DNA from: Chamaecyparis obtusa
Taxonomy: Eukaryota; Streptophyta; Pinopsida; Cupressales; Cupressaceae
Direction of reading: 5' to 3'
Assembly: GCA_027943335.1 (NCBI GenBank)
Contig: BSBK01006396.1
Location: forward strand, 1 to 64,000
DNA length: 64,000 bases
Shown here: positions 25,261-34,689 of the stretch, in pieces
Position numbering within the stretch: position 1 is the stretch's first letter
Layout of the letters: each line of letters opens with the position of its first letter
Notes under the pieces: model-generated
What the model was told of the DNA's origin: nothing
The model's database searches: none
The model's input: the letters and a program-made list of their open reading frames with translations, nothing else
Made by a program: the position numbers and the translations under genes

Positions 25261-25375
25261 TTCTAGAAAAACAACCTAGAAATTTATCACAAAACTCACA
25301 AAAATTAACCTTGTGGTCCTGGGTTCGAGAAAAATGATAGAAATTTGATAGAATACAATAGAAACCCATTTTAGG

Positions 25376-25393
25376 GACCCACGGTGGGTGCCA
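25376..25393 (-). promoter_or_regulatory. Primer-binding site of Tat-like element
   Basis: TGGCACCCACCGTGGGTC on the minus strand, four bases inside the 5' LTR. It starts with TGG, as required to pair with a tRNA CCA end. It is not the common initiator-Met site; I cannot name the tRNA. The related element has TGGCGCCCACCGTGGGGC at 54241-54258. Confidence 0.8.
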
Positions 25394-25397
25394 AAAA

Positions 25398-26570
25398 TGT
25401 GTGTGTGAATTTTGTACCTATTCTGTAGACACAACACTTCAGTAAAATATTAGAGGTTAGCTTAAATCGAAAGTTGCAATGAATTGAAAGCTAAACTAAC
25501 CAGGTGATTTACTACCTTCTAATAGGTGCGAGTATGATATTCTCAGATTGTATCGAGATCAGTGACCTTGACGACACCTAAATGAAGGATTTGAATGCAA
25601 AAGATGGATATGAAATGAATGCAACTAATCTATTTTTTTGGGTTTTCTATGCAAATAAGATAAGAAAAACTTAATATGAATCTATGCTAATATGAAAATT
25701 GATATGCAATGATTCTAAGATATGAAAACAAAATTGATCTCACAAAGCTATTGATTTGCAAAGAAGCTTCAATTCTCCAGATAGCAATTCGCCAGCATAA
25801 GTTTGCAAACATATGAGATGATTTGTGAAGAGCTGAGCCTTGATTTTATAGAAATCCAAGGCTTTGGAGGTGCATGAAAGAAAGCCATAAATCACTCAAA
25901 TAACTCAGGTTGATTTTTGCATTATTTTTAAATAAAGGATATTTAACTCACAAAAACATGCAAAAGCAGAATTTAACTCAAAATAGAGTTTAGATTTAAT
26001 TGATAATTGATAGTTATCTTCTTTTCTGATTGTGGATGTTTTATTTTTGAATTAATTTAATAATAAAGTGATTTATTTCCAACTTAACTGATTTTAAAAA
26101 ATAAAACAATTGATTTATGGGTTAATCAATTATTTTTCAAACTTTTATTCAAAAACAATATTATTAAAAATTGACAACTTGCTTTAATTAATTAAATAAG
26201 AATTTAATCAATTATTCATAGGATTTTGGATTTATTGTCAAAATTAAATAATACAATTTAGGAATAAATATAATTAACTTCAATTAAATAATTAAGTGGC
26301 AGAATTAAATCTAATTAATTACATATTGAGAATATTCAATTAATTAAACTTTAGGATAAATTGGATTTATCACCAAATAATCATTAAATTAAAGATAATT
26401 ATGATAATTAGGAATATTAATAGGAATATTCCTTGATGCAGAATTTGGGATAATCAATTAGGATTTGATGATGTGCTGATATGCCTTAGGTTAGGACTTT
26501 GATGTCGATTTCATTCGATATGTTGATATAGGATGTTAATGAACCTATAGCCCATTTTTGGGGTATTACA
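25398..26570 (-). repeat. 5' LTR of Tat-like element
   Basis: Direct repeat of 11632-12803 with identical ends (TGTGTGTGTGAATTTTG and GGGGTATTACA). Transcription of the element would start here and run leftward. Immediately inside lies the PBS. Confidence 0.92.
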
Positions 26571-26575
26571 ACTAG

Positions 26576-28222
26576 CTCTTATTGTGTGGGATAAGGTTTG
26601 CACTCCTAAGAAGTGGGGGGTTTGGGTATCCACCGCTTAAGAGTGACCAATCAGGTGCTCCTGGCTAAGAAAATTTGGAGGATCTTTGGGGAGAAAAAGG
26701 AGTGGAACGAGATTATCCACAATAAATATCTTTACTCCTTCCCCCATATTTCAGATTTCATGAAGTCGAAAGTGAAGGTGTAGGGATCCTTTATTTGGAA
26801 CTATTTCCAGCAAGTCAAGGAGACGACCTTTAAAGGTACTTGATGGTATTTGGGTAATGGCCTTATAATTAATTTATGGGATGACTGTTGGCTCAAAGAC
26901 TATTTGTTGAGCTCTGTCACCTCTCTTCAACCTTTTATAAATTCCTACTTATAGAGATTTGGTCTGTGGGTCAGGGACTACTTGATGAATAGATCTTGGA
27001 TTGACCTTTCTGTTGTTGATGTGGCCCTTAAGTCTCTACTGTTGGACCTAAAGATCTGGAAAGTTGATTCACGCATAGTTGACGAGATGATTTGCAAAAT
27101 CCTCCCTTCTGTAGTCTTTTATGTTCCCTCTGCCTTTGATTTATTATTGAAATAGCTGGATCCTCCTCCCTTTTGGGCCTAGGCTTGGGATAAAATTTTA
27201 ATTCTTAAAATTAACATTTTATTTTTGGCTGGTTTTGTACAACAAGATTCTTACCATTGACAACCTCCAGAAGCGCAGTATGATTCTAACCAATAGATGC
27301 TTTCTATGCAAGGAGGTAGAGGAATCGTTCTTCCATTTAGTTATTGACTGCAGGTATTCTTGGGATGTCTAGTGTCTTACCTTACAGTGATGGAAGTTAA
27401 GCTGGTTCTTTCCTAATAACATGGAGAATTTTAGTACCCAATGGAGGAATGCGGAGGTCCCTATAGATAAGAAGTTGTGGAATCTTATTGCTCCTCACAT
27501 TATCTGGTGATTGTGGAGAGGACGCAATGATAGAGTGTTAGAAACACTTCCCTCCCATCGGTGGTGGTTGTTGAGAAAATTAAGAGAAGCCTTTAGGATA
27601 ACTAAAAGTCTTCAACTAGTTTGAAGTTGGATTTCATTGCTAGAGATTATGGTGCTGGTTCCAAATTCAAGTCTTCTACCCAACAGGAGAATTCCATATG
27701 GCTCCCCCCCCTCTTGGATGCATCGAAATCAACTTTGACGATGCTGCAAAGGGTAACCTAGGTCCCACGGGTTGCGGTGGGCTCATTAGAGATGACGTGG
27801 AAAACTATCTTGTTGTTGTGGTGCTTCCCATTGGAGTGCAGACCAATCATGTGGTGGAGGCTATGGTTCTCCTTCAAACTCTTAAAATTATTAAAAAGGA
27901 GATGCCACTAAATGTGTGGATTGAAGTTGATTCCATGAACATCTTAAATTGTATTATAAATATTACCAAACCATCATGGTCAATTAAGGTGATTATTGAG
28001 GAGACCCAGATTATCATTAACTCCTTTAAGCATGTCATCATTTCCCACAACTTCTGGGAGGTGAATGGTACGACTAACGAGTTGGCTAACTTTTTTTTTA
28101 GGGCTAAGGAAATTGTGACTTGGCATGTTAGAAAGAATCTTACCATTGATTTGAAGGCCAAGTTGGCTTTTGACAGGATACACAACAAAAGAGATGATTT
28201 GGAGCATCTCAAGAAGTTATGA
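26576..28222 (+). pseudogene. LINE ORF2, 3' part: zinc knuckle and RNase H
   Basis: Resumes the RT tail (VWDKVCTPKKWG) directly after the Tat-like element. A zf-RVT knuckle follows at 27298-27351 with all ligands present (CFLC, then HLVIDC; spacing Cx2Cx8Hx4C). After a frameshift near a C-run at 27700, RNase H spans 27698-28222. It shows CIEINFDDAAKGN, GGLIRDD, VVEAMVLLQTL (Glu), VWIEVDSMNILN (Asp) and TTNELANF, where the last Asp of the usual ADxLAN is replaced by Glu. This domain removes the RNA template strand. The frame ends in TGA at 28220-28222. Confidence 0.82.
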
Positions 28223-28429
28223 TGAAAAGACACCAATTTTTTAAAATAGTTAAAAGGATTATGAAAAGCTTTTCCTTTCCCGAGATAACTGAGCATAGAC
28301 ATGAGTATTTTAGTGTGAATTTTAAAGCTACCATCATCATCTAACTTTGCTTGCCTTCTGCTACTGCTGTTGAAATTTCCTTCTCTGAAATCATGGGTGG
28401 TGGGCTTAATCATAGGGAGCCAAAGGATT

Positions 28430-30091
28430 GTATGAAGTGGAAGAAAATGAAAAGGGGTCTGGGAAAAAATCAGAAAGGGTGGTCTCACCATGTATATGGA
28501 ATGCCTTCATGAAGCAACGACTGCGTTTGTCGAGTCTTGGAAGGATGGTGTTGTGACCATTGGTGGTATGACTATGAACATCACCAAAGAACTTATTGTT
28601 GAGGTGTGTGGGCTGAGCCTTAAGGGTATAAAAGTTTTCAAAGATAAGGAAGTTTCCCAAAAGGCTATTCAGTGCTTTCCCAAAAATAAGGATGAGGCAT
28701 AGAGTCTTGTGAAATATTCCAGTGATTGCTATGATGTTGATGCCTTCAAGGAGATTTGGGTGAAGATTATGACCGCTATCATGGAGTACGTCACTCTAGA
28801 GGGAAGGTATAAGCATGCTCACTCTTACCATTTTGTGTTTCTTTGTTACTTCAAACATAAGATTAGGGTTTCCCTACCTTTTTTTCTTCTTTAGTCTCTT
28901 CGCCTCAGTATTATTGACCATAGGAAGAAAGAGAACAAGCCCATTCTACATGAGGGTCTCATTCTCCTCATTGTACAATGTATCAAGCATATGGCCATTA
29001 GTAGCCCTGTTATTTCCTTGCCGAAAGCCTCTAGATTGGCCAAGGCTTTGACTAAACATATTAGGGATGGGGCTTGTAAAGAGGAGATTTCTACTAGTAA
29101 AAAATTAAAATTGGAAAAGAAAGCCGGTATGGAGATGGATTCTAGTGGTGATAGTGTTGAGGGCTATGCCACCACTATTAATTCATCCGAGGAAGATAGT
29201 AAAGCCTCTCTGTTAGTGTTGACTAGTGCCTCAAGTGATAATGAGAATAAGGATGAGGAGGCTACTGAAGCTATGGACGTTGAGAATAACCCAGTTGCCG
29301 ATGACAAAAATGAGGATGATCATAAAGAGGAGGATGTGGGAGGTCAGCTGGTCCCAATTCTAGTTGATTATGACAGCTCTAAGGAACATGATGTTCCTAT
29401 TTCCCCCAAGTTGGAAGTGGTTATGGATGTTCAGCCAGATAAGCTAGAGGAATCCCCTATTGCCAAGAAAGGGAATATTCCCTCCTCCTCTCGGAACATC
29501 CCCTTTGTCAAAACTGTAGATATGCAAGAACAGAATGTGCAACTTCTTAAAGATGATACGGATGAAAAAATTGGTCCCACTTTCGGTGTCCTCCAGACTA
29601 CGAAGGCAATGCCCATGTATTCCTTTCACTTGATGAAATGGGTCTTTCAAGAAATCAAAAGTCTTAATTTGAAATCCTTCTCTCTGTCTGCTAAGGTAGA
29701 TTCCCTATAGGAGATTATGGCGACTAGTTCAAAGGGGTTGGATGGAAATAAGGACAACATTGGGGAAAAGAACATGTAGGATATGCAAATTAAAATTGAT
29801 AACCTAGAGAATGTATTGAAGAAGCATATGCAGAACAAAAACCTATTCATGGGCTCTGCTATGGAGTGTTTCAAGTCAATCAAAGCAGAGCTGGATACTA
29901 GTTTACCTACTAAGAAACCTGAGGATGACAATGAGGAGGTGGGTGACAAGGGTCCTGACAAACACACTCAATCAGGTAAAAGGAAAAAGATCCAGGATAG
30001 GATCCTTGAGCTTTCTAACTTCAATGTTGTCATCAAGAAGATATCAGAGGCAAAGAAGGAAGCAGAGGAAACTTGTAAGGATTTTTCCTAG
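28430..30091 (+). pseudogene. LINE ORF3, unknown protein downstream of RNase H
   Basis: One constant frame of about 550 codons with only four in-frame stops (at about 28700, 28892, 29708 and 29777, all TAG) and no frameshift. It is separated from RNase H by about 210 bp of stop-rich sequence. The N-terminal third has YMECLHEATTAFVESW, then MTMNITKELIVEVCGL, then GIKVFKDKEVS, later EYVTLEGRYKHAHSYHF and ILHEGLILLI. The middle is Asp/Glu/Ser-rich. The C-terminal part is Lys/Glu-rich with heptad-like spacing and a basic GKRKK. I do not recognise the family. The N-terminal pattern distantly recalls plant mobile domain proteins, but that is a guess. A diverged copy sits in the same order at 37500-38500. 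Confidence 0.65.
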
Positions 30092-30312
30092 GTTCACATG
30101 TCCCCCTATCTTGGTGTTTCTTTGTTTTTAGGTTTTCTAGGTTCCTGGTGGGGTTTCTGGTTTCTGGTTTTTTCTTTTTTTGCTGGCTCTAGATCTAGCA
30201 GACTGGTTCCTACTCCTTTTTCTTTTCTAAATGCTTAATGTTGTAATCTTTTGGGCTTAACTTGTAAGGGGTTTTGGGTCCCCCCTAAAACCTATTTTTT
30301 CCTAAAATAAAA
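30092..30312 (+). other. LINE 3' UTR and tail
   Basis: T- and G-rich segment (GGTTTCTGGTTTCTGG, then TGTTGTAATCTTTTGGG) leading into CCCCCCTAAAACC and an A-rich tail ending CCTAAAATAAAA. It abuts the right target-site duplication at 30313. Confidence 0.75.
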
Positions 30313-30326
30313 AACAACTTGAAATA
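30313..30326 (+). repeat. LINE target-site duplication, right
   Basis: AACAACTTGAAATA, identical to 7186-7199. It follows directly on the LINE tail (CCTAAAATAAAA) and runs back into repeat copy B. Confidence 0.85.
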
Positions 30327-32548
30327 AAAACATTAAAATGAGTCATTACAAATATGACCTTTAATGGCCTCTCTCTCCCTCCACTTTATCCCTCAATACA
30401 TACTCTCTACTCTCAACCTTTCATTGTCTACACTCTATAAATAAAGTCTATTTGAATATTCTTTTTTCTAAATATACAAGTTGAACTAAGATTGTCCTCC
30501 TATTTGCCAACTCCTCCATTTTCCAATGCCCATTCATTACGTAATGCCTAGACCCCATTTTCTTTATTCTCATTACATACTCTTCAAAATAAGTCATTAC
30601 AAATATGGCCTTTCAATGGCCTATCTCTCCCTCTAATTTATCCCTAAATATAGACTCTCTACTCTCAACCTTTTATTGTCTACACTCTATAAAGAAAGTC
30701 TATATTAATATTCTTTTTCCTAAATATGCAGGTTGAACTAAGGTTTTCCTCATATTTTTCAACTCCTTTTGCAATTGTCTATTCGCTACTTAATGGCTTG
30801 ACTCTACTTAATGGCTTGACCCCACTTCCTTCATCTCCTACATGGTATCGTCGCCTTACTCTTCTCACTGCAATGCATTCTATCTACTACATCCTTAACT
30901 TTTTCATCTTTATCTAGCTATGATGATTCCTTTATTTTGTAACATTCCACACACTACTCCCCTTCTAGTGTTCACCATTGTTGACCTATATATTTTTCAT
31001 CAATTTACATGTAATTTTTTTCACATTTTTTATTTTCTACCACTTACTATGCTTATGTGAGTATTATTGTTTAATTATTTCATGATTTATAAATTTTTCA
31101 TTTTTCTATTCTCTTTCATTTTTAAATATCCCCTATGCACAATCCAATGGATTTTAATAATAAATTTTGGAGATAGTTAAGGCCATCCATTTTTCTTCAT
31201 GCTTTCACCAACTTGCTATTCATTAACTCCCACTTCTCTTGATATTTGAAAAATAGGTTTGAAACTTAGACTTATGCCTCTAAATTTGATTTCCTTGATA
31301 TTTTCAAAAGCCTACATGATAATCTATTTTGTACCTATCCTACAATAATTGTGATCCATGAACAGTATTACCTCGAGGTAGTTTGTCAAATAGTTTATAT
31401 GTACTATGATTGATTTTAAATGTTTTGCATACACTAGCACAACAAGGTTTACTCTTGTGTCTTCCATGCAATGCTTTAAACTAATATGTGTGAGTGCCTT
31501 TGCGTTACCCATAATATCTTGTGTGTGTGAGTCTACACGTAAAGAAAGATTAAACATTCAAATATTTTGTAAAACTTACCCATACCAATATTGGATTCAC
31601 ATGCCAGTCATGTTATGGATCTTTCATGCATCCACATCAATATAAGTCATATGAAGTGACTATAAAGGAACTGTAGCTTCAAGTATTAAAATTATGTAAA
31701 TAATCAATTGTATTTTGTAATCCTTTTACATAATGTGCAAGGATATAATTGTTATCAGCCACAAATCCTAAAAAGAATACAAATGTAATTAGTGTCTTCT
31801 ACCCACATCTACCAAAAAAATTAAGAATAAAGCCAAAACTGAAACAAAATAAATTAGAAATATTTTTGGGTCATGTGGATTTCCCAATTCAGTAGAGAGG
31901 CTAATGCATCACTATTAATTTTTTTTGATTCAGTAGAGATGCTAATGCATCAATATTGAATAAAAATAATATCAATATTTTTAATTAGAAATCATTCTAA
32001 TAAAAAAAAATTTAGTCTTGGAGTTCAATGTCAACCATATAATTTGAATAGCATATTAGATCTAAATATTCATTTTATATCAAAAATTGTTAAATATATT
32101 TGAAGGGTATGTCAAGATATCTACTTAGAAGATTCTTGACATGTTCAATAACCTAAAAACGTAGATTAAAAAAAATTATACTTTGAATGATCATAATGAC
32201 TGTGTAAGGAGGGTATCTTCACTATTTCTAAGGCACAAAATGCATTGTAATTATATGGAAATAGATTATTATAGTAAACAAAACTAAGCATTCTAATGCA
32301 AACAACAAATTTATTCTATACATTTTACATTATGTATAATGAAATTAAGATAATTAATTTTTAAGAATAATGCACTTTTGTTATAAGTTTCTGGATAATG
32401 TATCATAGAAATTACAATATTACTACGAACATATTTTCTTCAATACCTAAGTTGAACTTTGTTATCATTAATACATATTATATTGATTTTGAATATCTTT
32501 AAAAATCATCATTAATATTCAAAAAAATAAAATATCTTAAAAATTACT
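30327..32548. repeat. Diverged repeat copy B, right part
   Basis: Continues copy B after the LINE. The stretch 31190-32548 aligns with 4880-6112 of copy A. The part 30340-31180 is extra or too diverged and includes a local tandem duplication (30341-30760). No genes are visible. Confidence 0.6.
30341..30760. repeat. Imperfect 251-bp tandem duplication
   Basis: AGTCATTACAAATATG starts at 30341 and again at 30592. Matching blocks follow in the same order (ACTCTCTACTCTCAACC, GTCTACACTCTATAAA, GTTGAACTAAG), with substitutions between units. Confidence 0.85.
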
Positions 32549-33186
32549 TTTTCTTCTAAAATCGCAATCATAAAAGATGTTTCTAATAGTCGCATTTATA
32601 TACACAACTATCTAACACCTAAACTACTTTAAGATAACCCATAAACATGAATATTTATAATCTTCTCAAACACATTTTGTGTTTGTAAAAGTGCGAAAAT
32701 CTAGATGGTTTTCTCATAAAGCTTTAGATCATTTTATTTGAAATATAAGTTTTTTCTGTATGGTTTTGATTCCACCCATACATTGTTAAGAGTCCCATGA
32801 AGTATCCACCTCAAGAACACCTAAGTCAGTAACCTTGAATAGCCAGTAATATTGCAATCCTGTACCACAAATATGAAAATGCAACATGCAGTTAGTTTAT
32901 CTAAGGTATGGAAGTGGCATTTCAGATCTAAGAACTAATTCAAGTCCTTCACACTCTACCAAGAAAACATACTTCTACAACATAAAAAGCAAATAAATCG
33001 TTGAATGAATCTCAAAGCATGAAAAATGCATAAAACCTTTTAAAATTTCAATATCGACAGTTATATTTCCTGCAAATTATAAGTAATTTGTTTTTTTCAG
33101 TCAGAAAATTCCGACATTTCATGATTAGCAATTGTATTTCCTGCAAATTATAAGTAATTTGTTTTCTTCGGGCCGAAAATTTAGAC
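32549..33186. other. Intergenic, downstream of the MYB gene
   Basis: AT-rich with no gene. Contains a 32-bp direct repeat (TATTTCCTGCAAATTATAAG and onward) at about 33064-33096 and 33133-33165, 69 bp apart. Confidence 0.6.
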
Positions 33187-33192
33187 TTTATT
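33187..33192 (-). terminator. Candidate poly(A) signal of the MYB gene
   Basis: AATAAA on the minus strand, about 160 nt after the stop codon. It is the nearest canonical signal in a plausible place; the cleavage site is not shown by the sequence. Confidence 0.45.
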
Positions 33193-33354
33193 AAGGTTAT
33201 GAAAGAGTTAAATACAATAAGTACCCAAACTAGCAGTATGAACAGAAAGAACGAGCCCTAGGATAATTTAAGTTTCAATTGTAACAGTTTAAAGAGTAAT
33301 GAAAAAACAAAACAAAATATCATATCTAGAATGCAATGGAGTGATATCCTTACG

Positions 33355-34537
33355 TCAATGAGAACGATGGTAATGAGAAGTGGGAGATTGGAGTGCAGAC
33401 CACAGTTCATAGCCAGGGCTTGCAAATTCAGACTGCTGTGAAACAAAATTGTATCCAACACTAGGCTCTGGCAGCTCAAATTCTTCATTGAAAAGTGACT
33501 CAAGAAACGAAGGGTACATGTATGTACTGCCATTTGCATAAGCAGTCGCTGTTGGAGTAGGAGGAAGAGAACAAGGAAACCAGCTGCCGTCTGCTATTTG
33601 TTTAGGATTATCAAAACGATTAGACTTGCTCATTTCAATACTGGGAACCTCCTCACCGTTGGAACGCAAAATGGTGGGTGCGGTCTGTGAACAAGAGATT
33701 TCTGGTGCAGCCATGGAAGAACAAATCTGATCTTTCTTATGACCTGATCTTAGGGAATCTGAATCCTTGTCATTTATTTCAGTACTGGCGTTTTCTTGTG
33801 ATTTAGTGTATCGGAGAATCCTTTCCTGCATATCGCTGTCTTCGGGGATCCACCATATGTCCTCAGATTCAGAAAGGGGCCTGTGTGTGCGAGGATCTAT
33901 GCCCTGGCTGATAAGCTTTTTGCTCAGGTGACTGTTCCAGTAGTTTTTTATGTCATTATCAGTCCTTCCTGGTAAACGTCCAGCGATCAAAGACCATCTG
34001 AAATTATTTGTGACACGAAGTGATTCCATATCCTTTTGTATGTAATTTGGTTTTATATCAAATGTTTAAAAAGAAGAGAAAACAAAAACAAGGAGGAATG
34101 TTTTGAACGGATTAAGGTTGACCTGTTCCCCAAGAGTCGATGGAGCCTGAGAATTAAATCTTCTTCGTCGGGTAGAATATGTCCTCGTTTGACGTCCGGT
34201 CGAAGATAATTCATCCATCGCAATCTACAACTCTTTCCAGATCGAAGAAGTCCTGAAAATTGTATATGAGAAAAACCCAAAAATCAAACAACTCCCTAAA
34301 CCCTAAAACTGGAACACAACGCAACTGCAAGACGTAGGCATAGCCTTAACCCTAAATCTTCAAATATTGTAAATAATTTCTGTCGAAAAGAAGTAAACAA
34401 AAACCTGCTTTCTTGGAAAGAGATCTCCAGCGGCCTTCACCATGAGCCTGGATATAGTTTGTTAAACAGAGATCTTCTTCAGGTGTCCATGAACCTCTGT
34501 TAAGTTTGAGTTGTCTGCTGCAAGGAATACGTCCCAT
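33355..34537 (-). CDS. R2R3-MYB transcription factor, three exons
   Basis: Exons 34537-34405 (133 nt), 34252-34123 (130 nt) and 33997-33355 (643 nt), with GT-AG introns of 152 and 125 nt, give 301 residues. Exon sizes 133 and 130 and the splice positions within G45 and R88 are the classic R2R3-MYB layout. R2 is residues 14-61 (W17, W37, W57) and R3 67-112 (I70, W89, W108). [20 protein letters not shown] (76-95) fits the bHLH-binding signature, so a bHLH partner in the nucleus is likely. [10 protein letters not shown] (120-129) follows. Ser replaces the usual Cys49 next to Cys53, and PCS replaces the usual PCC near the start. No classical LxLxL repressor motif is seen in the tail. An in-frame upstream ATG (34588) was rejected because MGR is the family start. 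It is the only intact host gene here. Confidence 0.93.
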
Positions 34538-34653
34538 CGATTTCACTTCTTCGAATAAAAATCTCGAATCAAAGCAAGCCTTACCCAACTGTCACGGAGA
34601 TAACTTTTCAAACAAAATGCCCGTCCTATCTAACAGCCAAAGACTTGTATTGC

Positions 34654-34661
34654 ATATAAAT
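34654..34661 (-). promoter_or_regulatory. Candidate TATA box of the MYB gene
   Basis: ATTTATAT on the minus strand, about 117 nt upstream of the ATG. A second AT-rich candidate (ATTTTATATT) lies at 34673-34682. Choice between them is not possible from sequence alone. Confidence 0.4.
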
Positions 34662-34689
34662 AATTGAATTGAAATATAAAATGCGATTC

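Larger units (their letters stand above)
22635..25375 (-). other. Leader region of Tat-like element
   Basis: 2.7 kb between PBS and gag ATG without a convincing gene. It holds a 42-bp tandem repeat (23072-23197), stop-rich frames, and a 178-bp tandem repeat (24712-25260). The stretch 23519-23640 (AAGCAACCTTGCGCATGAAC) matches 52259-52350 of the related element. Confidence 0.7.
11632..26570 (-). mobile_element. Ty3/gypsy element, Tat-like (dual RNase H), nested in LINE
   Basis: A 14.9-kb LTR retrotransposon in minus orientation. LTRs at 11632-12803 (3') and 25398-26570 (5') differ by about 50 changes over 1.17 kb by eye (4-5%). Flanks are ACTGG (11627-11631) and ACTAG (26571-26575), a 5-bp duplication with one mismatch, and the LINE reading continues across it. 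PBS 25376-25393; PPT 12804-12817. The coding part reads gag, protease, RT, RNase H, a second RNase H-like domain, integrase. The second RNase H before integrase marks the Tat group (Ogre, Retand and relatives). A long non-coding 3' part (12818-15162) and a long leader (22635-25375) also fit that group. It is dead: many stops and at least one frameshift. Confidence 0.9.
7200..30312 (+). mobile_element. Near-full-length L1-type LINE with extra 3' ORF (interrupted)
   Basis: A non-LTR retrotransposon of about 8.2 kb after subtracting the nested Tat-like element (11632-26570). Order: short leader (7200-7234), ORF1 (7235-9095), ORF2 with endonuclease, RT, zinc knuckle and RNase H (9092 to 28222), ORF3 of unknown function (about 28430-30091), then a T-rich 3' UTR ending in an A-rich tail. 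The ends are fixed by a 14-bp target-site duplication, AACAACTTGAAATA, at 7186-7199 and 30313-30326, and by the uninterrupted paralogous sequence at about 4757. Long duplications and an A-rich tail are what target-primed reverse transcription leaves. The copy is dead: many stops, a few frameshifts and altered catalytic residues. The reading frames are otherwise nearly continuous, so it is a moderately old insertion. Confidence 0.85.

Noticed and set aside
27874..28491. 205-codon minus-strand frame
   Set aside because: It is the opposite strand of the LINE RNase H and spacer; no motif of its own.
28991..29710. 239-codon acidic frame as a possible host gene
   Set aside because: It is in frame with conserved blocks upstream and downstream, lies inside the LINE target duplication, and has a relative beside the second RNase H remnant, so it is part of LINE ORF3.
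34538..34588. Upstream in-frame ATG giving a 17-residue longer MYB
   Set aside because: MGRxPC is the conserved start of the family and the extension has no similarity to known members.
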